From JAACFF01 sp963701435 (GTDB lineage Bacteria; Chloroflexota; Anaerolineae; Promineifilales; Promineifilaceae), in contig CAVPAL010000007.1 of NCBI GenBank assembly GCA_963701435.1, positions 744,001 to 808,000 of the forward strand: 64,000 nt of DNA. Direction: 5' to 3'. Numbering within the stretch: the first letter of the stretch is position 1; each line of letters begins with the position of its first letter. The notes beneath the pieces are model-generated. The model ran no database searches and had not been told where the DNA came from. It worked only from the letters and a program-made list of their open reading frames with translations. Position numbers and translations under genes: made by a program. Shown piece by piece: positions 49,673 through 58,775 of this stretch.

Positions 49673-50749
49673 ATGAAATTTATAAAAAGAATACTGATTG
49701 GGTTTTGTTTACTAATTGGCGCCGTTCTAATCTATTTGGTTGTTATTATCTTTGCCCCTGTTTTGTCAGTGCCTAAGCAGCCAATTACAAACCGCAAAAA
49801 AGAGCAAACGAAACGCAGGAAAGCGCCAACATCCCGCCAGGACGTCCAATTTTCAGTGGCTGGAACAAATATCAGCGCCTGGCTTTATTTGCCGCAAGAT
49901 ACATCAAGACCCGCGCCTTGTGTCATTATGAGTCATGGCTTTGCAGGTACTAAGGATTGTGTGCTTGAGCGGTATGCATTACGCTTTGTGGAGGCGGGAA
50001 CGGCCGTACTCACCTACGATTACCGGTATTTCGGCGCAAGCGGCGGTAAACCCCGGCAGATCTTTGACGTTTCATACCAACTTGAAGATTTACGCGCAGC
50101 AGTTGCCTACGCCCGCAGCCGCAGCGAAATCAACCCCGAGAAAATTGTCTTATGGGGTACCTCCGCAGCGGGCGGATATGGTTTAGTCATTGCTGCCGAG
50201 GATGACAGAATTGCCGGTGTCATTGGCCAATGCGCCGGTCTCGACCATGAAGCAGATAGCAAATTGGTTATGGAGCGTGAAGGTTATGGCTATTTCTTGC
50301 GCCTTTTTGTTCACGCCCAACGAGATAAGGGGCGTTCCCGCTTTGGCCTTTCACCCCACACAATTCCAGTTGTCGGCCAAGCCGGGACTATGGCCATGCT
50401 CAACGCGCCGGGCGCTTTTGCAGGTTATGCCGGACTCATGGAAGGTTCGGAGACCTTCAAGAATGAAGTCTGCGCTCGCCTGCTTTTTATGGGTCATGGT
50501 CGTGATCCCAGTGAGGCTGCCAATGATGTGCGCTGCCCGGTGCTCTTGCTGGTGTGTGAACAAGACAATCTCGTAGCGCCGGACTCCCATGTAAAAGCAG
50601 CACAGGCGCTTGGCGATAAGGCAACGGTGAGGGCATACCCGATCGGCCACTTTGATATTTATGAAGGGCAATATTTTCAGGACGCAGTAACCACAATGAT
50701 CACTTTTCTCGTTGACATCTTTAATCAAAACAGTTCCCTTACAAATTAG
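49673..50749 (+). CDS. Membrane-anchored alpha/beta hydrolase
   Basis: The 358-residue protein has an N-terminal helix (ILIGFCLLIGAVLIYLVVIIF) and then an alpha/beta-hydrolase domain. VIMSHGFAGTKD forms the oxyanion region, VLWGTSAAGGYG the nucleophile elbow with Ser, LLLVCEQDNLVAP holds the acid and IGHFDIYEG the catalytic His. It is nearest to dienelactone hydrolase / esterase-like families; the substrate is unknown. The anchor places it outside the membrane or facing it. Confidence 0.85.
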   Translation: MKFIKRILIGFCLLIGAVLIYLVVIIFAPVLSVPKQPITNRKKEQTKRRKAPTSRQDVQFSVAGTNISAWLYLPQDTSRPAPCVIMSHGFAGTKDCVLERYALRFVEAGTAVLTYDYRYFGASGGKPRQIFDVSYQLEDLRAAVAYARSRSEINPEKIVLWGTSAAGGYGLVIAAEDDRIAGVIGQCAGLDHEADSKLVMEREGYGYFLRLFVHAQRDKGRSRFGLSPHTIPVVGQAGTMAMLNAPGAFAGYAGLMEGSETFKNEVCARLLFMGHGRDPSEAANDVRCPVLLLVCEQDNLVAPDSHVKAAQALGDKATVRAYPIGHFDIYEGQYFQDAVTTMITFLVDIFNQNSSLTN

Positions 50750-50754
50750 CTGGT

Positions 50755-51556
50755 GTGGGGTGGAACGTGAACCATAATTCGAGATTTAAGTATCTGTTTT
50801 CGCTGCTGATTGTGTTGTTAACGGGGATCGCTGCCATCGCCGGCATCCTATATCCAAACAAAATTTACCCGACTGAAGAACTGCGCCAATCATTCCTTGC
50901 CAATGATGTCGTCACCCTGTTCATCGTCTTGCCCATTCTGCTCATTTCAATGTGGCTGGCTCGGCGCGGCAAACTCATTGGCCAGCTTTTTTGGCCCGGA
51001 GCCTTATTTTATGGGCTTTACAACTACTGCGCCTATCTTTTCGCAGGGCCTTTTAATCTATTGTTCCCCCTTTACCTGCTCATCGTCACCTTGAGCATCT
51101 ACACTACAATTGGGTTGATGGCCAGCATTGATAGCGAAATGGTAAAGAAGCAGCTTGCAGGTCATGTGCCTGAACAGTTTGGCGGCGGCGTGCTTATCGT
51201 TTTAGGCAGCGCATTCATGCTGCGTGCTTTAGCTGAGATGGTGGCGGCGCTCTCTAGTCAGTTCGCAAATTGCCCCTGCGGAGCTGGGTTTGCTGGTGAC
51301 TGATTTCATCATTTGCCCAGCCTGGATCATTGGCGGTTGGTTATTGTGGCGGCGCCAGGCATTGGGATACGTGAGTGGCGCAGGATTGTTATTTCAGGCC
51401 AGCATGTTATTCATTGGTCTGATAATGATCCTGCTATTGCAGCCCATCATTAGTGGTACAGCGTTAATGATAGCGGATATTTTTGTAGTCTTAGTCATGG
51501 GGCTTATCTGCTTCATCCCCTTTGCCCTTTTTGTGCTTGGTATTGTCAAAGCATAA
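50755..51556 (+). pseudogene. Frameshifted multi-helix membrane protein
   Basis: A first frame from GTG 50755 (FKYLFSLLIVLLTGIAAIAG, then LFWPGALFYGLYNYCAYLFAG) stops at 51303. A second frame from 51290 (LVTDFIICPAWIIGGWLLWRR) continues with further helices to 51556. Reading back in the second frame gives IAPAELGLLVTDF directly after the point where the first frame becomes odd, so a single indel near 51265-51275 splits one gene of about 265 residues and about eight helices. It could be a real mutation or an assembly error. Confidence 0.75.
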
Positions 51557-51577
51557 ATTTTCCAACCAGATATTTTT

Positions 51578-51593
51578 TGTGATTCTTTTCACA
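51578..51593 (+). promoter_or_regulatory. CRP/FNR-type site TGTGA-N6-TCACA (1)
   Basis: TGTGA-TTCTTT-TCACA is an exact match to the CRP core consensus. It lies after the broken membrane gene and about 190 bp upstream of the gene at 51779. A second exact site precedes crtB at 53653. Confidence 0.5.
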
Positions 51594-51630
51594 AAGGCGT
51601 GCGTATAAGTTGAACTTCATCGAGCGGTCA

Positions 51631-51735
51631 ATGGTCAAAAATATCAAGTCACCCGTCGGCGACTTTCGCGATTGGGAAATGATTGTTAGCTGGGCAACGG
51701 CCGTTGCCAACACACTCAAACAACCCGAAACCTGA
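51631..51735 (+). pseudogene. Short orphan frame, probable gene remnant
   Basis: This frame of 34 codons (MVKNIKSPVGDFRDWEMIVS) contains one AACGGCCGTT and ends LKQPET. The frame stays open upstream to about 51601, and no ribosome binding site is evident. It looks like the C-terminal end of a lost gene; I cannot name the family. Confidence 0.3.
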
Positions 51736-51778
51736 CCGAACAAATAAGTAAACCTACCTAAATTGTAGGACAAATCAA

Positions 51779-52561
51779 ATGTCCACTGGGAAACAAAAAT
51801 CTGGTATCAAAACCACCGATTCCGCCTGGAAAACGCTTTATTATATTGGTGGCACAGCGGCCTTGATCGCAGTTGTGGTGTTTAGAAGAAATTACGGGGC
51901 GGAATTTGTCATCTCTAAAGGGTTTGGTATTTTCAACGTGCCAGATGTTATACCCATCAGCGCTGGCGACTGGTTTAATCTGCTCCAAGCCGAACCCTTT
52001 GTCGGTCTTGTTCTCTTTGAATTTTTAGACGTGGTTAACTATGCCCTCGTCGGTTTGATTTTCCTAGCGCTTTATGGCGCAATGCGCCATGAAAATAAGA
52101 GCATCATGTTAATTGCAACGACCTTTGCTTTTGTAGGCATTGCCGTTCAATTTGCTTCAAACCCTGCCTTTGCCATGCTAAACTTGAGTAACCGTTTTGC
52201 CACTGCGACAACAGAAGCTGAGCAAGCGCTATTCCTGGCGGCCGGTGAGGCGCTGCTGGCAATCTACAATCCCGGCCTCATTCATCAGGGTTCGGGGTAT
52301 TACATTAGTTTGTTGCTTGTGCTTCTGTCTGGCTTGCTCATTTCGCTTGTTATGCTGCGCAGTAGGATTTTTAACAAAGTCACGGCGATTACAGGCATCC
52401 TGGCAAATGTTTTTGGATTAGGTTATTTCGTCGCCCTGGCCTTTTCACCAGCCATTCTTTGGCTGCCTCCAACTATCTCAGCTCCGTTTCGGCTGATCTG
52501 GTACATCTTGATAGCTATCAAACTATTTCAGTTGGGGGCAAAGGCCAAAAAGAATCTTTAA
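51779..52561 (+). CDS. Multi-helix membrane protein, possibly DUF4386 family
   Basis: The 260-residue protein has about six to seven membrane helices (TLYYIGGTAALIAVVVF, YISLLLVLLSGLLISLVML, LIWYILIAIKLFQL) and a conserved-looking central loop. The pattern resembles DUF4386-like proteins of unknown role. Its stop is 1 bp before the reductase start, so both are in one transcript. Confidence 0.65.
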   Translation: MSTGKQKSGIKTTDSAWKTLYYIGGTAALIAVVVFRRNYGAEFVISKGFGIFNVPDVIPISAGDWFNLLQAEPFVGLVLFEFLDVVNYALVGLIFLALYGAMRHENKSIMLIATTFAFVGIAVQFASNPAFAMLNLSNRFATATTEAEQALFLAAGEALLAIYNPGLIHQGSGYYISLLLVLLSGLLISLVMLRSRIFNKVTAITGILANVFGLGYFVALAFSPAILWLPPTISAPFRLIWYILIAIKLFQLGAKAKKNL

Positions 52562-52562
52562 A

Positions 52563-53603
52563 ATGAAATTCAAAAGTGTTGTAGTAAACAGAAAAGGCCC
52601 GCCAGAAGTTCTTGAAATCATTGAAAATGAATTGCGTCTACCGGCAGCCGGGGAGGTGCGAATAAAAGTTTTAGCTGCGGCCGTATGCCGCCCCGATATT
52701 TCAGTGCGCAGTGGTGACGCGCTCTATGATGGCACACCATTAGGACAGAAAGTGCCGTTTGTGCCCGGTTATGCGGTTATTGGTGATGTGGATGCGGTTG
52801 GGGAAGGTGTCACGGAAACGGCCGTTGGTGACCGAGTTGGCGTCTTAACCGTGACGGGTGGCTATACAGAAATCCTCTATTGGCGCAGCGATCGACTAAT
52901 ACCTGTACCTACAACGGTAGACCCGGCTGAAGCGGTCACATTGATTTTGAATTACATCGTTGCCTATCAAACGCTGCATCGCTCAGCAAAGGTCAAACAC
53001 GGCGACAAGGTGCTCATAATCGGCGCCAGTGGCGGTATCGGTACGGCATTGCTGCAACTTGGCAAACTGGCAAACCTTACTATGTATGGGATAGCATCTA
53101 AAGATAAGCATGATATCTTGATTGAATATGGGGCTGCGCCAATTGATTACCGGTCGCAAGATTTTGTTGAGGTGATTCGTCAGGCAGAACCAGATGGTCT
53201 CGATGCGGTGATTGATGGCATGATGCGTATGAACACTATTAACGGCGGTTTGTCGCTGCTGCGGCGTGGTGGTGTGCAGGTGAGCTATGGTGAGCCGGCC
53301 AGTCTGGGCGCCCTTTTTCGTATTCTGGGGACTTTTATCGTTACTAATCTGCTGCCGAATGGCAAATCCTTCAAGCTTTATGGCACTTCTTCCTACTTTT
53401 TGTTCAACAAGGACCCCTATTTGGAAGATTGGGCGACGCTATTCAAGCTGCTCGAAGAACGCAAAATTGAACCGGTCATCATGCAAAAGTTTCCCATCCT
53501 GGAAGCTGCAAAAGCCAATGAATTATTGGAAAGCGGCCAGGTGGTCGGCAATGTCGTTTTGGTGGCGCCGGAACTGATGTGCAATTATCACAATTTGCGT
53601 TAA
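52563..53603 (+). CDS. Medium-chain dehydrogenase/reductase, quinone oxidoreductase-like
   Basis: The 346-residue protein has the GroES-like N-terminal domain (AAAVCRPDISVRSGDALYDG, VPGYAVIGDVDAVGEGV) and a Rossmann domain with IIGASGGIGTALLQLG for NADP(H) binding. The zinc-binding Cys and His residues of alcohol dehydrogenases are absent, so it belongs to the zinc-free MDR group. It probably reduces quinones or enones. It is directly downstream of the membrane protein gene. Confidence 0.88.
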   Translation: MKFKSVVVNRKGPPEVLEIIENELRLPAAGEVRIKVLAAAVCRPDISVRSGDALYDGTPLGQKVPFVPGYAVIGDVDAVGEGVTETAVGDRVGVLTVTGGYTEILYWRSDRLIPVPTTVDPAEAVTLILNYIVAYQTLHRSAKVKHGDKVLIIGASGGIGTALLQLGKLANLTMYGIASKDKHDILIEYGAAPIDYRSQDFVEVIRQAEPDGLDAVIDGMMRMNTINGGLSLLRRGGVQVSYGEPASLGALFRILGTFIVTNLLPNGKSFKLYGTSSYFLFNKDPYLEDWATLFKLLEERKIEPVIMQKFPILEAAKANELLESGQVVGNVVLVAPELMCNYHNLR

Positions 53604-53652
53604 GCAGGATACTCAGATTACGCAACAAAAGGGCGCTGCCGACGTATAGTTA

Positions 53653-53668
53653 TGTGAATCAATTCACA
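53653..53668 (+). promoter_or_regulatory. CRP/FNR-type site TGTGA-N6-TCACA (2), upstream of crtB
   Basis: TGTGAATCAATTCACA is a 16-mer with perfect 7-base arms and an exact TGTGA-N6-TCACA core, 54 bp before the crtB start. In Thermus a CRP-family protein (LdrP) activates carotenoid genes; a similar arrangement here is inferred from position only. Confidence 0.55.
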
Positions 53669-53721
53669 ATCAATGCCCTTTCACCCCTGAAAATTAGTTC
53701 TTGATGCAGGAGGCAAAATAG

Positions 53722-54729
53722 ATGTCTCACCCCATCTTATCTTCTTACCCGTTTACGCTGGCCGACCCACAATCGGCTCCCAAACTGATCCGCAATCAAC
53801 AAAAGGTCGGCCAGGTGTCTGATCCGGCTTTGGCCGCTTCAATAACCAGGAAGTCGAGTACCCAAACTTATTTCACGATGCGTTACCTCGTAGATCGCCC
53901 ATTGGTGGCCGATGCGTATCGCGCCTACGCTTATTTCCGCTGGGTTGATGATAACCTTGATCAAGGGCAGATAGCAAAGGCTGAACGTCTTGCTTTTCTA
54001 ACCCGGCAGCAGGAAATCATCACGCGCTGTGGCCAGGGAGAATGGTCAGATGGTTTGTGCCCGGAGGAACAGTTGGTAGTCGATTTAATACACAACGATC
54101 GGTCAGAGCATGGTGGCTTGCGAATTTACATCGACCAGATGATGGCTGTGATGGCGTTTGATGTTAAGCGCCAGGGTCGTTTAATTTCCCAGGCGGAATT
54201 GGATGAATATACACGTTGCCTGGCAACGGCCGTTACCGAAGCACTACACTATTTCATCGGCCACAACGATTTTTCGCCACAAGATGAAACCCGTTATTGT
54301 GCCGTCACCGGGGCACACATCACCCACATGCTGCGCGACATGCTGGAAGATACGGCCGTTGGCTATTACAACATCCCTCAGGAATACCTTGAAACACATG
54401 GCATCACGCATTCAGACTTAGACCATGAAGCTTACAAGGCCTGGGTGCAAAGCGAGGTACAGCTTGCGCGGAACTATTTTGCCGCCGGTAGAAACCATAT
54501 TAAACAAGTTGAAAATCTGCGCTGTCGTCTGGCCGGATACGCTTATATCGCCCGTTTCGAAGTTGTGTTGGATGCCATTGAAAAAGATAATTACCGGCTG
54601 CGTGCCGCTTATCCCGAACGCAAAGGCAAAAAATCTGGCCTAAAGATGCTCTTCGCCGCACTCACACAAACCATCAATATGTCCTTACCGGGCAAACGTA
54701 ATTACAGAAAGCGATCGTTATTTACTTAG
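53722..54729 (+). CDS. crtB: Phytoene/squalene synthase family protein
   Basis: The 335-residue trans-prenyl transferase condenses two prenyl diphosphates, probably geranylgeranyl diphosphate to phytoene. The first Asp-rich motif is YAYFRWVDDNLDQG (DDNLD at 76-80). The second is HMLRDMLEDTAVGYYNIPQEYL. The neighbouring phytoene desaturase supports a carotenoid role over squalene or hopanoid synthesis. A GCAGGAGG ribosome binding site precedes the ATG. The C-terminal part is basic. Confidence 0.93.
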   Translation: MSHPILSSYPFTLADPQSAPKLIRNQQKVGQVSDPALAASITRKSSTQTYFTMRYLVDRPLVADAYRAYAYFRWVDDNLDQGQIAKAERLAFLTRQQEIITRCGQGEWSDGLCPEEQLVVDLIHNDRSEHGGLRIYIDQMMAVMAFDVKRQGRLISQAELDEYTRCLATAVTEALHYFIGHNDFSPQDETRYCAVTGAHITHMLRDMLEDTAVGYYNIPQEYLETHGITHSDLDHEAYKAWVQSEVQLARNYFAAGRNHIKQVENLRCRLAGYAYIARFEVVLDAIEKDNYRLRAAYPERKGKKSGLKMLFAALTQTINMSLPGKRNYRKRSLFT

Positions 54730-54845
54730 CTATATGACTGAGAACCGAGGGCGGAGGACCGAAATTTCCGTCTTTTGTCCTTCGTCTTCCGTCTAAAAGA
54801 ATCGCTTTGTTTGCGAACGACAACACTATCCATGGAGATAATTAA

Positions 54846-56396
54846 ATGAACGTATTGGGCACACCATCAGTAATCGTAATTGGCGCCGGAATTGGCGGTA
54901 TTGCCACTGCTGCGCATTTGGCCCAGCAGGGCTTGCACGTGACTGTCGTTGAAAAAAATGCGCACGCAGGCGGCCGTTGTGATCAATTTGAACGTGAGGG
55001 CCACACTTTTGATGCTGGTCCAACCTTATTTGTGATGCCGCTGGTCTACGAGGCAGAATTTGCCGCGTTAGGCACAGCAATGCATGAGATGTTGGATTTA
55101 CAGCGCGTAGATCCGACCTATCATCTCGTGTTCGATGACAACAGCCGCCTGGAACTAACGTCTGATATGAAACGTATGCAAGAGCAGTTAGAACAAATCG
55201 AACCGGGTAGTTTTCAGGGACTGCTGCGTTACCTGGATGAAGGCGGCCGTCATTACCATGTGGCGATGGAAAAGTTGGTCAACCGCGACTTCCGCACGGC
55301 CACCGAATTTTTCTCGCTGAAAAATCTGCCACTTTTGTATCAGATCAAACCGTTGGTGAAGCATTACGACAATATGGCCAACTATTTCGACAACCCACGC
55401 CTGAAAGCGGCGTTCACCTTCCAGGATGTCTACATGGGGTTGAGTCCGTTTAATGCCCCGGCCACTTTTTCAATGATGCAATATACGGAAATGGCGCATG
55501 GCGTCTGGTATCCCAAAGGGGGGATGTACCAGATTGTGGAAGCATTGGTGACGATCGCTGAGGAGGCGGGTGTTGAGTTTGAGTTCGGTACGGCCGTTGA
55601 GCAAATCGAAGTATATGGGTCTAAATCAAAAGGGGTGTTGTTGGATGACGGCCGTTTCCTGCAAGCCGATGCCATCGTTGCCAATGCTGATTTACCCTAC
55701 ATCTACAATAACCTGCTGCCGGATGATGGGATGGCGGAAAAGATGCTGCGTAAAAAGTTTTCTTGCTCGGTAATCAGCTTTTTCTGGGGCGTAGACAAAG
55801 TGTATGCTGATTTGCCGCCCCATACGCTGTTTTTGACTGATGATTATCGTGGCGTCTTTGACAGCATTATTGATGATCTGGCTTTGCCAGACAGTCCCAG
55901 CATTTACATCCACGCTCCGGCACGCTTAGACCCTGCCATGGCCCCGCCCGGAGAAGATACGATCATCGGTATTGTGCCGGTTGGCCATATGGATGAAACA
56001 GGGGAACAAGATTGGCTCCAGATTCGGGAGCAGGCGCGCCAAGCCATTTTCAAACGCCTACCCGATTTGGGCATCACCGACCTGGAAGATCATCTGAAAT
56101 TTGAGATCAACTACACGCCGCTTTCCTGGCGTAAACGGTATAATCTGGTGAAAGGCTCTACGCATGGCCTAGGTCACACGTTAACCCAGCTTGGTTATAT
56201 GCGGCCTAGTAACCGGCACGCGCAATACCACAATCTCTATTTTGTGGGCGCCAGCACCCATCCCGGTACCGGCATCCCCACCGCTTTGGTATCGGGTCGG
56301 TTGACGGCAACACGCTTGTTAGATGAAATGGGTTTACGTGATAGAAGGGATGAGTTGTCTAGGGTTGGTGTTTTGAGGGAAACGGCCTTTGCTTAA
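54846..56396 (+). CDS. crtI: Phytoene desaturase (CrtI family)
   Basis: The 516-residue FAD-dependent oxidoreductase carries the dinucleotide fold VIVIGAGIGGIATAAHLAQQ, then VVEKNAHAGGRCDQFEREGHTFDAGPTLFV. The C-terminal signature is YFVGASTHPGTGIPTALVSGRLTA. It introduces double bases into phytoene to form coloured carotenes; final product length is not evident. It follows crtB after a 116-base gap and is probably in the same operon, behind the CRP-type site. Confidence 0.95.
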   Translation: MNVLGTPSVIVIGAGIGGIATAAHLAQQGLHVTVVEKNAHAGGRCDQFEREGHTFDAGPTLFVMPLVYEAEFAALGTAMHEMLDLQRVDPTYHLVFDDNSRLELTSDMKRMQEQLEQIEPGSFQGLLRYLDEGGRHYHVAMEKLVNRDFRTATEFFSLKNLPLLYQIKPLVKHYDNMANYFDNPRLKAAFTFQDVYMGLSPFNAPATFSMMQYTEMAHGVWYPKGGMYQIVEALVTIAEEAGVEFEFGTAVEQIEVYGSKSKGVLLDDGRFLQADAIVANADLPYIYNNLLPDDGMAEKMLRKKFSCSVISFFWGVDKVYADLPPHTLFLTDDYRGVFDSIIDDLALPDSPSIYIHAPARLDPAMAPPGEDTIIGIVPVGHMDETGEQDWLQIREQARQAIFKRLPDLGITDLEDHLKFEINYTPLSWRKRYNLVKGSTHGLGHTLTQLGYMRPSNRHAQYHNLYFVGASTHPGTGIPTALVSGRLTATRLLDEMGLRDRRDELSRVGVLRETAFA

Positions 56397-56416
56397 GTAT
56401 ATATCCCACTTTTGCT

Positions 56417-57076
56417 GTGGAGTTTATCAATAAGACGAAAAAGCAGACAATTTTGGTTACGGGAGCGACTGGAAACGTTGGCGGAGGTGCTGCAGTCGCA
56501 CTGGCAAAACGTGGCGCTAGCGTTGTATTACTCGGGCGCAGACACGAAACATTAGAAGCCAGGGCAGATTCTATTCGCAATACTATATCTGCTGATCAGA
56601 ACGCGTTTCAGGATGCAGACATTGCCACACTGGTAGTTGACTTCTCTGATATGGAGTCAGTACAACTGCCGCTTACAACAGAACCAAAACATGCAACCGG
56701 ATGATCGCTGGGGAGTTGGCTCGACGCTATGCCGACAAGATATCCTCAGTCGCTTTCGATCCTTGGTTCATCATCGATAAATCCGATCCTGAATTAAAGA
56801 AAAGATGGCCAAAAGGATTCCTGGGTTTCTTCTGGCGGGTACTTGTGGTTCTCATTTCAAAGCCGCCTGAAGTCGCAGGTAAGCCCATTGCAGATTTGAT
56901 GATTTCATTTGCCGTCGGGATTCCTCACAACGAAGACTTCGTTCGGAATGACAAAAACAAAGCCATTTTCATCTTCCATGGTGCTGCGTAATGGCTTGGG
57001 TAACTGTCCTGTTTTGCTTAGTAAAAGCCATTTCCAAGGGACAAACACCTGACCTAGCAGAAATGCTGAATAGCTG
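56417..57076 (+). pseudogene. Remnant of a short-chain dehydrogenase/reductase
   Basis: The first frame (56417-56704) holds the SDR N-terminus with the NAD(P) motif ILVTGATGNVGGGAAVALAK but stops after about 90 residues. The next frame (56701-56991) resumes with C-terminal SDR-like sequence (ELARRYADKISSVAFDPWFI, then SKPPEVAGKPIADLMI). A third frame ends QTPDLAEMLNS at 57076. The catalytic Tyr-Lys segment is missing, so this is a deleted and frameshifted gene. Confidence 0.75.
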
Positions 57077-57166
57077 AACGCTTACCAGATGATAATGTTA
57101 GGTTCTGTACTCTTGCCATACGTATTGTGGTAATCTGATCCAAATATTTGCATATGATTTAAAAAC

Positions 57167-57397
57167 TTGCCCGACGGCTGTTACAATGAAACAAATAATT
57201 TCGTAGCGCTGCGCTGGCTAACTGATTTGTTAACCATATTTCAGGAATTTGGCTGGGGGTACAATTTACGGGAATTTGCAGGTGTGTTTGGGATTGTCGA
57301 CCATGGCCGTCCTGGTGCACAGTATGAAACGGTTCAGGGCTATCGTGTTGATCGTGCGCTGCTTGATCTACTAATCAATCATCGCCAGGAGCAATAA
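57167..57397 (+). pseudogene. C-terminal fragment of a GH5-type cellulase
   Basis: The 76-residue frame ends with FGWGYNLREFAGVFGIVDHG, then YETVQGYRVDRALLDLL, which resembles the last strand and helix of GH5 endoglucanases (Trp, FGI, GhklDr-type end). No upstream catalytic part is present. The CAGGAG at its 3' end serves as ribosome binding site of the sulfatase gene, which starts 1 bp after its stop. Confidence 0.6.
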
Positions 57398-57398
57398 A

Positions 57399-58775
57399 AT
57401 GGAGCGACCCAATATTCTGCTTATTACAACCGACCAGCAGCGCTGGGATGCTTTGGGTTGCAACGGCAACCCCTACATCCACACCCCCAATCTGGACAAA
57501 CTGGCGCAGGAGGGGATCAATTTTGCGAATTGTTACGTGCAAAATCCACTGTGTATGCCCAGCCGCATCAGCTTTTTGACCGGACAATACCCGTCTACGT
57601 TGGGTATCACCCACATGGGTGTGCCCGTGCCGCAAGATATTGTGACGCTGCCCACAATTTTGAGCCAATATGGCTATTTTTGCGCCAACATTGGCAAGCT
57701 GCATTTTCAGCCCCACGCCAACCGCGACCACCGCGAACCACACCCTCGCTACGGTTTTGACCAACTCGAAATTAGTGATGAACCGGGCGTCTACGAGGAT
57801 GCTTATCGCGCCTGGGTGCGCAGGACTGCGCCTGACCAGCTTGATCATCTCAGCGTCGGTTTGCCGCCGGCAACGGCCGTTTACCACAATGTTATGGAGA
57901 TTGATGACCAGATTAATCACCTGGGCGATGGGCCACGTGGCGGTTTCATAGGCGCCATCCCCTTCCCTGGCGAGGACAACGTCACCCATTCAGCCTTTGT
58001 CGCTAACCGTACGATCAACTTTTTACAGCAGCAAGATGGACGCTCCCCGTTTTTTTGCATTGCCGGATTCTATTCCCCACACGCCCCATGGGTTGTGCCG
58101 CAGCGTTTTTTGGATTTGTATGACCCAGATCAATTACCAATTGACAATCGGCAATCGACAATTGACAATGACCAATTGCGTTCGGCCGTGCATGGCTATT
58201 ACGCCATGGTGAGTGAGGTTGATTTTTATGTTGGGCGAATTTTGGCAGCCTTGGCGGAGCAGGGGCTTGACGACAATACGATCATTATCTTTACCTCGGA
58301 TCATGGCGAGTGGTTGGGGGAAAACGGCCGTTTCGGCAAAGGATATCCAGGTGATGATGCCGTCACCCATGTACCGTTGATCATGTCTATTCCCCAGCAA
58401 TTAGCCCAAACGGAAAATGTCACTGTTGATCATCTAGTCGAAGCGGTGGATGTGCTGCCGACGCTATTGGATTATGCTGCGATTCAGAAACCGGCGCAGT
58501 TGAACGGCCGTTCCCTTTATCCCTTGTTAACCGGTGGCAGTTATCAACCCCGTGTTGCGGCATTGACCGAATTCACCGGCTGGAAAACTTTGCGCACGCA
58601 GGATTATCGTTATTTGATCCACACTGATGGAAGTGAACAGTTGTGGGATAATCAGGGCAATTTGATTTATCCAACTTTCCCTAATGACGAAGGGGTTTTG
58701 GCCGAACATCGACATATACTGATACAACGAATATTGGATGCGGAACGGCCGTTGCCGCGCACATGGCCTTACTAA
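57399..58775 (+). CDS. Type I sulfatase
   Basis: The 458-residue protein has NILLITTDQQRWDALG at the start (metal-binding Asp) and NPLCMPSRISFLTG, in which Cys52 within CXPSR is the residue converted to formylglycine. IIIFTSDHGEWLGENGRFGKG follows (Asp-His metal ligands). It probably removes sulfate from polysaccharides or aryl sulfates. No signal peptide is seen, so it may act inside the cell. Residues of about 245-260 contain a short in-frame tandem repeat (see 58131-58178). The formylglycine-generating enzyme is not in the window. Confidence 0.94.
   Translation: MERPNILLITTDQQRWDALGCNGNPYIHTPNLDKLAQEGINFANCYVQNPLCMPSRISFLTGQYPSTLGITHMGVPVPQDIVTLPTILSQYGYFCANIGKLHFQPHANRDHREPHPRYGFDQLEISDEPGVYEDAYRAWVRRTAPDQLDHLSVGLPPATAVYHNVMEIDDQINHLGDGPRGGFIGAIPFPGEDNVTHSAFVANRTINFLQQQDGRSPFFCIAGFYSPHAPWVVPQRFLDLYDPDQLPIDNRQSTIDNDQLRSAVHGYYAMVSEVDFYVGRILAALAEQGLDDNTIIIFTSDHGEWLGENGRFGKGYPGDDAVTHVPLIMSIPQQLAQTENVTVDHLVEAVDVLPTLLDYAAIQKPAQLNGRSLYPLLTGGSYQPRVAALTEFTGWKTLRTQDYRYLIHTDGSEQLWDNQGNLIYPTFPNDEGVLAEHRHILIQRILDAERPLPRTWPY
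58131..58178 (+). repeat. In-frame 21-bp repeat inside the sulfatase gene
   Basis: CAATTGACAAT occurs at 58138-58148 and again at 58159-58169, exactly 21 bp apart, within a stretch built of CAAT, ATTG and GACAA units. It encodes the near-repeat IDNRQST-IDNDQLR. The unit resembles AT-rich intergenic tandem repeats and looks inserted in frame between two conserved parts of the enzyme. Confidence 0.6.
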
